A stretch of DNA of 64,000 bases from the NCBI GenBank assembly GCA_016709675.1, contig JADJMH010000004.1:62001-126000 (forward strand), given 5' to 3'. This document shows positions 25,401 through 33,946 of the stretch, piece after piece. The position numbers and the translations under genes are program-made. Each line of letters opens with the position of its first letter. Position 1 is the first letter of the stretch. The stretch is from Candidatus Accumulibacter proximus (lineage in GTDB: Bacteria > Pseudomonadota > Gammaproteobacteria > Burkholderiales > Rhodocyclaceae). The notes under the pieces were generated by a model, which saw only the letters and a list, made by a program, of their open reading frames with translations, was not told the origin of the DNA and did no database searches.

Positions 25401-25709
25401 CTCTACGGACGACTCAAGCAGGATGCCCTCGGCCCGTACTGGTTCCGCACCGTCACCGGCACCACCCCCGACGGTCGCACGACGCTGATCATCTGGCGCA
25501 AGCTCACCGGCGAACCCGAGCAGGACAATCTGGTGCTCGACGAGTGGTTCACCAAACAGGGCTACTCGGCGAAGGATAGCGAGTTCGACCTCATCTATGT
25601 CAACGGCGGCAACAACCTCGAAAACCTCAAGACGCCCGACGACCTGTGGAAGGGGCGGTTGATCGAGGAGGACTTCCACCGGCTGATGTTCGAGGCTGAT
25701 GGCGTATGA
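22410..25709 (+). CDS. Large adenine-specific DNA methyltransferase (Mod-like)
   Basis: This 1099-aa protein should methylate adenine in a target sequence to mark self DNA. The N-terminal 480 residues are a large helical region without a named domain. The catalytic motif IDPPYNTDAGP is near residue 510 and the SAM-binding FAGSGTTGHAA near 804, the DPPY-first order of beta-class methyltransferases. A long insert (about 590-790) between them probably holds target recognition. It begins 43 bases after the SNF2 gene and its stop overlaps the next ATG. No frameshift is seen. It is larger than classical type III Mod (about 600-700 aa). Confidence 0.88.
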   Translation: MSQKYEKLKTLLQELFQLDQPDLDFGLYRVMHAKSAEVSQFLDKDLLPQVQAAFGQYRTADKAEIEKELAKVIAGIEAAGMDPKQSPRAAELRARLANDAVDIGALESEVYDHLFSFFRRYYSEGDFLAKRVYKPGVYAIPYEGEEVTLHWANKDQYYIKTSEYLRDYAFRLRPDDQQKPMRVHFRLADAVEGEHGNVKAAEGKDRVFILAAAGDSCRDFIAEEDGEPGKELVIRFEYRPATLIDWPDDAREGKTKPPAQKDLIALAVKRVLAVADASLAAWIAELGRSHITASGERADYTRLEAHLKRYTARNTFDYFIHKDLGGFLRRELDFYIKNEVMHLDDVENETVPRVEQYLSKVKVIRRIAGKIIDFLAQLEDFQKKLWLKKKFVVQTQYCITLGCIPETFHPEIAANEAQHEEWVKLLAIDEIKGDMVAPGYSKKLKSEFLKAHSTLVVDTQHFDARFTARLLEAMGDVADQTDGVVFHSENFQALSLMQARYREQVKCIYIDPPYNTDAGPIDYKNGYRSSSWMSMIQKRLSLSRALLSNQGVLCVTIDDYQVHELASLIDQEFGKDNQLGTAVIRNNPSGRPSVRGLSVCHEYAFFYTNGDSSLERLPRTEKQLERFSQENGVSVNWQPFRKGGGSVTYRVARPKQYYPIYVRPAVSAMRIPALSWNNASRTWDVLEQPAEGEVVVWPTDEKGQQRIWSFNHLSAIENLCDLEVRVAKDGTPQVYRRHRPTDGVLPRSWWDKNTYAAREYGSATLSQLFGAAAFSFAKSPFAVQDSLWVSGLASESDEEVLDFFAGSGTTGHAAINLNREDGGRRKFILVEIGDYFDTVLLPRVKKVTFTPEWKDGKPKRLATPEEAERSPRIIKVLRLESYEDALNNLEIRRTAMQRSLLGAAEAQGADGLKEQYILRYMLDVETRGSQSLLNVQAFTDPTAYKLKVKRPGSDESREVNVDLLETFNWLIGLTVQHIAAPQTFSTSFERDSEKRLRLYGRLKQDALGPYWFRTVTGTTPDGRTTLIIWRKLTGEPEQDNLVLDEWFTKQGYSAKDSEFDLIYVNGGNNLENLKTPDDLWKGRLIEEDFHRLMFEADGV

Positions 25710-26001
25710 GCATGACCGCCCCGGCGACCTATGTGAGCTGGTATCGCAAGAACATGATGACGCTCGGCGACAATCCGCCGGTGGGCATCCTGCTGTGCAC
25801 GCAGAAGGACCACGCCCTGGTGGAGTACGCGCTGGCCGGCATCGACAACGGGCTGTTTGTATCGAAATATCTGCTGGAACTGCCGAAAAAGAAGAGATGC
25901 AGCGCTTCATCGAGGAACAACTGGCGGCGGGGGCACTCGGAGAGATGGGCGTTGGCGAGCTTGCGGTTGGCGAATCCGGTTTTGCCGAGGGAGGCCGCTG
26001 A
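25706..26001 (+). pseudogene. DUF1016/YhcG-type nuclease, truncated and frameshifted
   Basis: Only the C-terminus of a DUF1016 (YhcG) protein is present. The frame YVSWYRKNMM, then DNPPVGILLCTQKDHALVEYA and DNGLFVSKYLLELPKK, is the conserved final strand-helix part of that PD-(D/E)XK family. At an AAAAA run near 25890 the frame breaks. Adding one A restores KEEMQRFIEEQLAAGALG and the stop at 25999-26001. The N-terminal and catalytic part is missing, yet the ATG is coupled to the methyltransferase stop and the stop overlaps the Res start. Confidence 0.8.
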
Positions 26002-29000
26002 TGCCACGCCTCCGCAATCCAGCGGCCGCAACCCCTGCCGCGCCGCGAAGCCGCACCAGCAGGCAGCCACAGATACCGTTCCCCCACAAGCTGGTGCTGA
26101 ATCAGTGGTTGCTGTCGCTGTTCAACGTCAAGCACTTCGAGGAACTGGCCGAACACCTGCGCCACGAAAGCCTGGAAGGTCTCGATGAGAACCAGGTCCA
26201 CCACTTTCACCACGCACTCACGGCGCAGCTCTTCAACCTGACGCAACTGCCAACAGACCTGTTGCTCGAATACGACCAGAACATCGTCAGGCACACGCAG
26301 CGGCTGAACGAGCGGCGTCTCACGCACGGCGAGCGGCCGATCGTCTGGAAGTATTTCCAGTACCTCACCCTCCTGTTCACCGAAATCTATCTCGACCGTT
26401 ACTTTCGTGATCCGCAGGCGCTGCTCGCCGCGCTGAACGCGCAGATCGCCGTCTACAACACCGACAAGCCGGAGGCTGACCAGGTCACGCCCTTCGACGA
26501 AACCGCCGAAGCCTGGTCGCAACTCAACAAGCTGGCCTACTGGAGCGCCACCGGTAGCGGCAAGACGCTCTTGATGCACGCCAACATTCTGCAGTACCAG
26601 CACGCGCTGAAGACCCACGGGCGGCGCCGGGAACTGAACCGCATCCTGCTGCTGACGCCCAACGAGGGTCTCTCCCAGCAACACCTGCGCGAGTTCGAGG
26701 CGGCGGGCATCGACGCCGAACTGTTCAACAAGGATGGGCGCGGGCTGTTCACCGGCCAGGCGGTCGAGATCCTCGAAGTGACCCGGTTGCGCGACGAGAT
26801 GGGCGACAGGACCATCGCCATCGACGCCTTCGAGGGCAACAACCTGGTACTGGTGGACGAGGGCCACCGCGGCACGAGCAGCGGTGAAGAGGGCGCGTGG
26901 ATGCGTTTTCGCAACGCGCTGTGCGAGAAGGGCTTTTCGTTCGAGTACTCGGCCACTTTCGGGCAGGCGGTCAAGGGCCGGCCGAAGCTCATCGATCTGT
27001 ACGCCAGGAGCACGCTGTTCGATTACTCGTACCGCTACTTCTACGGCGACGGTTTCGGCAAGGACTATCAGATCCTCAACCTCGACGAGGGAACGCAGCG
27101 GAAGCACCTTGAAGTCTATCTGGTGGCGTGCCTGTTGTCGTTCTTCCAGCAGCAGCGACTCTACCGCGAGCAGGGCGCGACCTTCCGGCCCTTCCACATC
27201 GAGAAACCCTTGTGGATCTTCGTCGGTGGCAGCGTGACGGCGACGCTGGCCACGCGGGATGCCTCGGACATCGTGGAGATCCTGCAGTTTCTCTCGCGCT
27301 ATGTGGCAAACCGCGAGGGCAGCATCCAGCAAATCGAACGTATCCTGCATCAGGGTCTGGTCACCGCGACGGGCAGGAACCTGTTTGCCGGACGCTTCGC
27401 CTATCTCAACACCTGCGGCCTTTCGCCGGCACAGGTTTTCGATGAGACACTCGAAACGCTCTTCAACGCGCCGGGCGGCGGGCAGCTCTATGTCGAGAAC
27501 CTGAGGGGAGCGACCGGCGAAGTGGCGTTACGACTCGGCGCCGACAACGAGGCCTTCGGCGTCATCAACGTCGGTGACGACGCCAAGCTGGTGAAGCTGT
27601 GCGAGCAGCATCGCCTGGCTACCGACGAGCGTGAATTCTCGGGCTCGCTGTTTCAGGAGATCAACAAGCCGCAGTCGACGGTGAATCTCCTGATCGGGTC
27701 AAAGAAGTTCACCGAGGGCTGGAGCAGTTGGCGGGTTTCCACCATGGGCCTGATGAACGTCGGCAAGGGGGAAGGCGCGCAGATCATCCAGCTCTTCGGA
27801 CGCGGTGTGCGGCTCAAGGGCTACGACCTTAGCCTCAAGCGCAGCAGCAGGGCGCGTCTACTGGACGGCGTCGATCGGCCCAGGCACATCAGCGTGCTGG
27901 AGACCCTCGGTATCTTCGGTATCCACGCCGACTACATGGCGCAGTTCCGCGACTTCCTCGAAGAAGAGGGCTTGCCTACCAACGACGATCGTATCGAGTT
28001 CCTGCTGCCGGTGATCAGGAACCTCGGCACGCAGAAGCTCAAGACAGTCCGCCTCAAGAAGACGATCAACGGCGTCAGCACCGAATTCGGCGACGCCTTC
28101 CGCAAGCTCGGGCCGGTGCCGACGCTGGCCCGGCCGGACCCGTCCCGTGACCCGAGCACGGCGTACCTGCAGAAAAACCAGGTAGTACTCAACTGGTACC
28201 CCAAGATTCAGGCGATGAAATCGGGCGGCCTGATTGGCGGCGACGCGGACGCCGCACCGAACGAAACCCACCTCAGCGCGCGGCATGTGGCCTTCCTCGA
28301 CCTCGACCGGATGACCTTCGAGCTGGAGCGTTTCAAGGCCGAGCGCGGCTGGTACAACCTGAACCTGACGCGACGGGCAATCGAGCGATTGCTCGCCGAT
28401 CAGAGCTGGTACCGGCTGCAGATTCCGGCTGAAGAACTGGCCTTCGATTCTTTCGAGAAAGTGCGTCTGTGGGATGAGATTGCCGTCTCCTTGCTCAGAA
28501 AGTACACCGAGCGCTACTACACGTTCCGCAAGCGCGAGTGGGAACTGCCGCACCTGGAGTATCGTGACCTCACCGAGGACGACCCGAACTTCCTGAGCGC
28601 CAGGGAAGCTCCCGAACAAAACGGCTACCGCATCCTGATCGACAAGTCGCAGGAGGAGATCGTCACCAAGCTCGAAGAACTGAAGGCCGCGATCGAGAGG
28701 GGCGACCTCAAGTCGTGGGCATTCGGGGGCATGAAGGCGATCTGGTTCGGCCAGCATCTGTATCAGCCACTGCTCTATCTCGACACAAAGGTCGTCGAGA
28801 TCAGCCCCACCGCGCTGAACAAGGGAGAGCGCCGGTTCGTCGAGGATCTCAAGACGTTCCACGATGCTAACGCCGCCTTCTTCAAAACCAGAGAACTCTA
28901 CCTGCTGCGCAACCTGAGCAAGGGCCGTGGTGTGGGATTCTTCGAGGCCGGCAATTTCCACCCCGATTTCATCCTCTGGCTGCTCGCGGACGGGATGCAA

Positions 29001-29285
29001 CACGTGATCTTCGTGGACCCCAAAGGTATCCGGAATCTCGGGCCGAGCGATCCAAAGATCCAGTTTCGCGAGAGCATCAAGGAGATCGAACAACGCCTCG
29101 GCGATGTCAAGGTGCGCCTGCAGTCTTTCATCGTCTCGAACACGCACTCGCACACGATGACGATGCTGTGGAACATGGAGAAGAGCGAGATGCAGAGGCG
29201 GCACATCCTGTTCCAGGAGGAGGACAGCGACAGTTACATCAGGAGCATGATCGACGCGGCCTGCGCCGGCGGTGTGGCGCGCTAA
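26001..29285 (+). CDS. Res-type helicase-nuclease (type III restriction-like)
   Basis: This 1094-aa protein is the presumed restriction subunit. The SF2 helicase core shows Walker A SATGSGKTLLMH near residue 185, DEGH box LVLVDEGHRG near 285, SATF near 315 and motif VI IQLFGRGVRLKG near 600. The C-terminal domain carries FHPDFILWLLADGMQHVIFV followed by DPKG (about residues 985-1006), the PD-(D/E)XK pattern of type III Res endonuclease domains. ATG 26001 is preceded by GAGGGAGG at a good distance, so the open frame further upstream is not used. It follows the DUF1016 remnant without a gap. Confidence 0.87.
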   Translation: MPRLRNPAAATPAAPRSRTSRQPQIPFPHKLVLNQWLLSLFNVKHFEELAEHLRHESLEGLDENQVHHFHHALTAQLFNLTQLPTDLLLEYDQNIVRHTQRLNERRLTHGERPIVWKYFQYLTLLFTEIYLDRYFRDPQALLAALNAQIAVYNTDKPEADQVTPFDETAEAWSQLNKLAYWSATGSGKTLLMHANILQYQHALKTHGRRRELNRILLLTPNEGLSQQHLREFEAAGIDAELFNKDGRGLFTGQAVEILEVTRLRDEMGDRTIAIDAFEGNNLVLVDEGHRGTSSGEEGAWMRFRNALCEKGFSFEYSATFGQAVKGRPKLIDLYARSTLFDYSYRYFYGDGFGKDYQILNLDEGTQRKHLEVYLVACLLSFFQQQRLYREQGATFRPFHIEKPLWIFVGGSVTATLATRDASDIVEILQFLSRYVANREGSIQQIERILHQGLVTATGRNLFAGRFAYLNTCGLSPAQVFDETLETLFNAPGGGQLYVENLRGATGEVALRLGADNEAFGVINVGDDAKLVKLCEQHRLATDEREFSGSLFQEINKPQSTVNLLIGSKKFTEGWSSWRVSTMGLMNVGKGEGAQIIQLFGRGVRLKGYDLSLKRSSRARLLDGVDRPRHISVLETLGIFGIHADYMAQFRDFLEEEGLPTNDDRIEFLLPVIRNLGTQKLKTVRLKKTINGVSTEFGDAFRKLGPVPTLARPDPSRDPSTAYLQKNQVVLNWYPKIQAMKSGGLIGGDADAAPNETHLSARHVAFLDLDRMTFELERFKAERGWYNLNLTRRAIERLLADQSWYRLQIPAEELAFDSFEKVRLWDEIAVSLLRKYTERYYTFRKREWELPHLEYRDLTEDDPNFLSAREAPEQNGYRILIDKSQEEIVTKLEELKAAIERGDLKSWAFGGMKAIWFGQHLYQPLLYLDTKVVEISPTALNKGERRFVEDLKTFHDANAAFFKTRELYLLRNLSKGRGVGFFEAGNFHPDFILWLLADGMQHVIFVDPKGIRNLGPSDPKIQFRESIKEIEQRLGDVKVRLQSFIVSNTHSHTMTMLWNMEKSEMQRRHILFQEEDSDSYIRSMIDAACAGGVAR

Positions 29286-29330
29286 ACCGGAGGTCGGTCA
29301 AGTGGAGAGGTCTAGCCTGAGTTCAACGCC

Positions 29331-30770
29331 ATGACAAAGCGAACAGGTGAGGAATACGAGCTTGCACCGATCAAATTATGGTCGCCGCTACAGCGGCAGC
29401 TTGCGGCCACTGGCCAGACGAAAGGAACGCCGCAACAATGGATCGGCACCATACGGAACTTGCAGAAGAATGGCGTCACTGCGGTCGAAATTGAGTGGTC
29501 GAGCATCATCCCGGAACTGGAAAAGCACCCGGCACACCTTCTGCACATTGACGAGCTGCTCGCCTTTCTGAAGCACGATCCTCCCTGCGAACTTGTTCTT
29601 CAGCGCCATGTCACCGATGAGTATCTGCCGCTCGTCCGCTACGAAAAACAACAGCGCCCCGCCGAACTTCCGCCCACCGTCGTCCGGCGAGGGCTACGCG
29701 AAGCCCGTCTGTTGCATTACGCGGATCGTACCTTCGGGCTGTGCATCTGGCTGCATGTGGAAGTCGATACTGGATTGTTTGGCCGGAATCGGTACTGGTC
29801 GTTCTCGGTTCCGCGTGGACGGAAGAAACTGGCGTCGCACCCGGTAGAACGGCGATTTGCCAGCGCCCAAGAGGCGATGGCGTATGGCCGAATACTGGTT
29901 GAGCGCATGGCGCGGCGCCTTGCCACAGAAGGATTCGTTGGCCAAACCAGAAGCCTCAATCAGTTCACGCGTTACGTACTTCCTGGGGGTGAGAATTACA
30001 CTGAATGGCTCATTACTGCGCCCAATCTTTCCGCGGAGTACTGGGGACCGCATTTCGACATTCCCAATATTGTTGCCCATGTGCGGAGTACCGAGCGCAT
30101 GACGCCTGCGGGTGCGCGTCTGCTCGTCCTCGAAGAGATCCAGAGTGACTGGAATCAGGAACTTCGGGCGGCTATCCAGGAGGCCAGGAGGCGACGGCCG
30201 ATCGATGATGCGGCCAGCGACAGTTTCGACTGGGACGATGACCTGCAGCCGCCCCCTTTCAACCCTTACCTCAATCATTGGCTGGAGGTGGCGCTCAGAA
30301 TGATGCTGCTGCTTGCCGCGAATCAGGGATTTTCTGGAATAGCCTGGCTGCCGGGGAGACTTCACGCCGAGCGTTTTCCATTGGCAAATGCCGACGGCCT
30401 GAAGGCGTTCTATGACCGAATCGTTTCAGCCGCGGCTGAGAAACTCGTAAAGTCATGGGGTGCGCAATTGGCTGAGGCGCAGTTTCCGACATTGAGTCGG
30501 AACTTCGAGGTGCGGAGGGTGGCAGGAACCAAGAAATGGAAGGTGTTGAATCGGGAGGCAGTGCGGTTTAGTGACGAGGAGTTCTTGGATGAGGATGCCG
30601 CCGAAGTATTTCGCCGATCGAAGGAGGTTCCCGTAGCCGAGAAGATTACCGCTGTGTACCTATCCGACGAAATGAGGGTCGATATACGGCAGCATGGCTT
30701 GCCCTACTTGGGCGCCGTCGGCCAACGACAAGTGGCGAAGGTGCGACGGAGCGAAGGTTCGACGGGATAG
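29331..30770 (+). CDS. Restriction-operon partner with polyvalent-protein-type domain
   Basis: This 479-aa protein has no established name. Residues 222-285 (GENYTEWLITAPNLSAEYWG, then PNIVAHVRSTER and LLVLEEIQSDWNQELR) match a motif I know from large phage and plasmid polyvalent proteins, where an NVLAHVR strand is followed by an EEIQSDW helix. The N-terminal 110 residues (KLWSPLQRQLAA, GTPQQWIGTIRNLQ) also resemble those proteins. No nuclease or helicase motif is visible. It starts 45 bases after the Res gene on the same strand and is the last gene of the operon. It may be an accessory or anti-restriction-derived factor; function unknown. Confidence 0.7.
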   Translation: MTKRTGEEYELAPIKLWSPLQRQLAATGQTKGTPQQWIGTIRNLQKNGVTAVEIEWSSIIPELEKHPAHLLHIDELLAFLKHDPPCELVLQRHVTDEYLPLVRYEKQQRPAELPPTVVRRGLREARLLHYADRTFGLCIWLHVEVDTGLFGRNRYWSFSVPRGRKKLASHPVERRFASAQEAMAYGRILVERMARRLATEGFVGQTRSLNQFTRYVLPGGENYTEWLITAPNLSAEYWGPHFDIPNIVAHVRSTERMTPAGARLLVLEEIQSDWNQELRAAIQEARRRRPIDDAASDSFDWDDDLQPPPFNPYLNHWLEVALRMMLLLAANQGFSGIAWLPGRLHAERFPLANADGLKAFYDRIVSAAAEKLVKSWGAQLAEAQFPTLSRNFEVRRVAGTKKWKVLNREAVRFSDEEFLDEDAAEVFRRSKEVPVAEKITAVYLSDEMRVDIRQHGLPYLGAVGQRQVAKVRRSEGSTG

Positions 30771-30832
30771 CGCACGAAGGGGCGAGGGAGGTGTAATCAG
30801 ATAGCAACAATCCAAGGGTAAGTGAACGGTGC

Positions 30833-30934
30833 AGTGCGGATAGTGCGGATGAACCCCTGTTTTCAAGACTTTTCCTAGAAACAGCTTCATGGGGGAGTTT
30901 ATGGAAAATGCCTTCCATCCGCACTATCCGCACT
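30833..30934. repeat. 19-bp inverted repeat, possible replication site
   Basis: AGTGCGGATAGTGCGGATG at 30833-30851 is exactly inverted at 30916-30934. Each arm is itself two tandem copies of GTGCGGAT. It lies between the convergent ends of the 479-aa gene and the primase/helicase gene. P4-like elements replicate from iterons bound by their alpha primase, so an origin is possible; a transcription terminator is the alternative. Confidence 0.5.
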
Positions 30935-30965
30935 ATCGATGATCGATTGATGTTGATTGGTGTCA

Positions 30966-33338
30966 TCAGTAGCCGCCTTTTCCGCTGGCGTAACCCTGAT
31001 GCCGCGAATCCGTCAGGCTTAAGCCGCACCAGAATCGCTTGCCGCTTGACGATCGCCCGCGATACCCGCGCTCGCCGAGCCTCCGCCCAAGTGCTATGGT
31101 GCTCGCGGGCTTCAATCCATTGTCGAGACACCACGTTTTGTAATTGGCGTAGAGGTCGCCGACCAATTCCTCAGCGTTAGCGCTGCGCTTGGTACACTCT
31201 ACGAGCCAAGTGCCCGTCAGGTCCTGATCAACTTGATACGCGTCTGTTGCCTGCTGAATCGACTTTGGTGTATCGGAGAGCCCTTTCTGCTTCCACTCGA
31301 TATAGCCGGACACCATCCATGCCAGGATGTGCGGCGCCTCAGCCTTTAACTTGTCGATTAACTTCGTGTCTTTTTCATCCTCCGCGAACCTCCGATTGAA
31401 CGGCACCAGTCGAATCCGGCGCCATATGCCGTGATCGCTGCCACGGACGATCGGCTTGTGATTGCCGAACATTATCAACTTCAAAGTCGGCTTGAAATTG
31501 AAAGGTGGGCAGTAGAGCGGCCTTGCGCACAAAGTGTCGCCAGACACGATGCTCTTCACCAATGCTTCTGCCAGAGCAGTGTTCTCTTCAGTCTCTGAAC
31601 TGAGCACCGCTCGCGCGCCGACGAGCACCGCGAGGTCAGGCGATGCGCCACCTGCGTTGCGCTTCGACTGACTAAGCGTCTCGGATGCGATCGTGCGAGC
31701 GTAATCGCCCATGACGAACTTCAGCAACTCAATGAAAACGCTCTTGCCGTTGGCACCGTGACCGTAGAGGAAGAGGAAAAAATGCTCCTGCGTCGATCCC
31801 GTCAGCAGATACCCGCAGAACCTCTGTATCCAGTCGATAAGCTCTTGGTCACCGTCGAACACTTCGTTCATGAACTGACACCAGCGAACAGCCCGAGAGG
31901 TGTTGCCGACCGAGTCCGCCGACAAGCTCTTGGTCACGTAGTCGGCAGGCGTAGCGGCGCGCGCGGTGCCCGTCTTGAGGTCAATCACTTGCTGGGCGTG
32001 ATCGAACCCAACGAGGAATTCATCAGCGTCTACATGCGCCATCGGCAAGCGCACCTGACCGACGTCAGAGAGAATCTTGACAGCGGCGCAGATTGTCTTG
32101 TGTTCTGAACTCTTGCGCGCGAACTTTGCGAAGTGCTCAACGTCGTTGGGGTGCTCCATGCCCTCCGCGTAAATGGTCCTGTGCAGTCGGGCGGCCATCG
32201 ATCGGACGGCCGCGCCGTCGGGATCCCACTGCCAAGACTTGCCAGTCCAGATGAGCCACGCCTTTACCTCGGGCACGTACTTGAGGCGATCTCCGTTGTC
32301 GTCGAGTAACCGCAGAGCGTTGCCAAATTCTGTCAGGGGGCGAGTGTTGTACGTTCCGTCGCGCGCGTCGCACTTCGCCAAAGCCGGCGCCAGGAACGGC
32401 ACAATTTTAAGCGTTGATGTGTCTGGCGTCGCGTCCAGTTGCCGGCGTAGTGCTTCCAAACCTTCGGCCTGATGCAGATCGTTGAAGTCACCCTTGATCT
32501 GGCCGTCGGCGAAGGCGGGCATGGTGAGGACGGCTGGCGCTCCGGTGGCCGCGGCGGCTTGTGCATACTCAAGTCCTTTGCCGTGGTCGTCGAGGTCGCC
32601 AGCGATGCGCAGCGGTGAGTCGGGAAACTTCCTACGCAGATCGGCAGCGACGACGGCCATGTTGCTACCGGAAAACCCGACGACGACGGCTTGGCCAGTC
32701 GCCTCGTGAATGCTGCACGCGGTTGCCCACCCTTCGGCAAGAATAATCGGCTTGCCGTTTTCCAGATTGCCGAGAATAAGCCGTCCGCCCTTCATCTTGG
32801 CTTTTGGCAGGAACCTCTTGACGCCACCGATGCCGATGAACTGCACGCTCTGGATTTCGCCGTCAGGGACGCGGACAGCAAGCACCAAGGAGCCATCGAG
32901 GTCTTGGCGAGCACCGTAGGGCGTGATCCCTTTACGCCTGACGTAGCTGTGCGCGAAGTCAACCTCGGATGCCTCACTCCAGATGCGGGTGGCGGTCGCT
33001 GCGGCTTTTTCACGCTGCTTGGCGAGGTCATCATCAGCCTGCTGTCGTGCCTGATGCGACTTGAGGCAGGCAGCTTGCCGCTCCTTATTGGTCGGCTTCA
33101 GCGCGTCGGTGTCGCGCATCTGCCACGTAAATTTGGTGTTGGCTCGATTGCAGCCAAAGGAGGCGCCGACGCCATCGGGGAAGACTTTGCACCATCCAGC
33201 CAAATCGCCGGCTTTCCCGTCGTCAGTCGAGAACCGGACCAGCGAACCCGGCGCCATATCCTTGTCCGGGTACCGCATCCCGGCGCGCTCGAAAGCCTCC
33301 CGCAGCGTCGGGCAGAAAACCGTGTTCGCGCGGATCAT
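30966..33338 (-). CDS. P4-alpha-like primase/helicase
   Basis: This 790-aa replication protein belongs to the phage P4 alpha type. The N-terminal part holds a Toprim-like primase centre (PIILAEGWATACSI and LRIAGDLDDHG, with Glu and Asp-x-Asp). The C-terminal part is an SF3/D5 helicase with Walker A LFLYGHGANGKSVF and the following VVSGD/LIMFGNHKP segments. It probably primes and unwinds the excised element. ATG 33338, with GGGAG 9 bases upstream, is preferred over the frame start at 33410. It is the last gene of the leftward replication and regulation operon. Confidence 0.88.
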   Translation of the reverse strand: MIRANTVFCPTLREAFERAGMRYPDKDMAPGSLVRFSTDDGKAGDLAGWCKVFPDGVGASFGCNRANTKFTWQMRDTDALKPTNKERQAACLKSHQARQQADDDLAKQREKAAATATRIWSEASEVDFAHSYVRRKGITPYGARQDLDGSLVLAVRVPDGEIQSVQFIGIGGVKRFLPKAKMKGGRLILGNLENGKPIILAEGWATACSIHEATGQAVVVGFSGSNMAVVAADLRRKFPDSPLRIAGDLDDHGKGLEYAQAAAATGAPAVLTMPAFADGQIKGDFNDLHQAEGLEALRRQLDATPDTSTLKIVPFLAPALAKCDARDGTYNTRPLTEFGNALRLLDDNGDRLKYVPEVKAWLIWTGKSWQWDPDGAAVRSMAARLHRTIYAEGMEHPNDVEHFAKFARKSSEHKTICAAVKILSDVGQVRLPMAHVDADEFLVGFDHAQQVIDLKTGTARAATPADYVTKSLSADSVGNTSRAVRWCQFMNEVFDGDQELIDWIQRFCGYLLTGSTQEHFFLFLYGHGANGKSVFIELLKFVMGDYARTIASETLSQSKRNAGGASPDLAVLVGARAVLSSETEENTALAEALVKSIVSGDTLCARPLYCPPFNFKPTLKLIMFGNHKPIVRGSDHGIWRRIRLVPFNRRFAEDEKDTKLIDKLKAEAPHILAWMVSGYIEWKQKGLSDTPKSIQQATDAYQVDQDLTGTWLVECTKRSANAEELVGDLYANYKTWCLDNGLKPASTIALGRRLGERGYRGRSSSGKRFWCGLSLTDSRHQGYASGKGGY

Positions 33339-33406
33339 GCTAGCACTCCCGACAACAACATGACGCCGATGGCCGCGAGGGCAATCAGCCCGGCCAGCTC
33401 CTGCGG

Positions 33407-33946
33407 TCATTCGCCGTCCGACATCCGCTGATACTTGGCAGCATCGCCTCCCGGATCATCGTTGCTCATCCAATCCTTGTATTCAGCACAGGGAACAACC
33501 TCCTTTATGGCGACTGCTTTTGACTGGTCTTGTCTTGTCTTGTCTTGTCTACGGACTTGCAAGCTGCCTGCAGGGTGCTTTGGAGTAGCTTGCAATGTAC
33601 TTGCCGCTCCGCCGCTGCGCTTTTCGGCACTCCGCTTGCCGCCTGCAGCCTGTCTTTCACGGCGATCGGCGTATGTTGCGCGCAGGTCCTCAAGCTCCGG
33701 GCAGATGATCCTGTCGCCCACGATGGCGAAGAACTGCATGACGGCAGGCAGCGCGGCGTCGATCTCCGCGGCCTCGAAGCTCAGCATCTTGGCGAGCTTT
33801 GCCGGATTAGCTGGCACGCCTACATTCACCCAGCACTCGCGTTTCAGAGTGTCCAACAGACCGCGTTCAGCAAGGCTCATGAGCCTGTACCGCGAATCTG
33901 CCAGCATCGTGGCTGCATACTCCTGATAGGCGGGAGGTTTTCTCAT
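33407..33946 (-). CDS. Replication-associated protein with N-terminal winged-helix-like region
   Basis: This 179-aa protein is upstream of the primase. The N-terminal half (DSRYRLMSLAERGLLDTLKR, then ECWVNVGVPANPAKLAKML) resembles the DUF1376/YdaU-type domain of phage replication proteins. The C-terminal half is low complexity and basic (RRERQAAGGKRSAEKRSGG, RRQDKTRQDQSK). Four tandem TGTCT pentamers lie in this tail. Start at 33946 overlaps the stop of the next upstream gene. Confidence 0.65.
   Translation of the reverse strand: MRKPPAYQEYAATMLADSRYRLMSLAERGLLDTLKRECWVNVGVPANPAKLAKMLSFEAAEIDAALPAVMQFFAIVGDRIICPELEDLRATYADRRERQAAGGKRSAEKRSGGAASTLQATPKHPAGSLQVRRQDKTRQDQSKAVAIKEVVPCAEYKDWMSNDDPGGDAAKYQRMSDGE
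33531..33550. repeat. Pentanucleotide repeat (TGTCT)4
   Basis: Four perfect TGTCT units, with an imperfect fifth GGTCT in front, lie inside the coding sequence of the 179-aa protein. A change of one unit would shift its frame. Confidence 0.7.

Noticed and set aside
24930..27350. 806-codon open frame antisense to the methyltransferase and Res genes
   Set aside because: It spans two intact plus-strand genes with clear motifs; a shadow frame from GC bias.
19469..30770. Calling the operon DISARM or a classical type III system
   Set aside because: DISARM needs DrmA/DrmB-type proteins that are absent, and classical type III has only mod and res with a smaller Mod; only partial resemblance.
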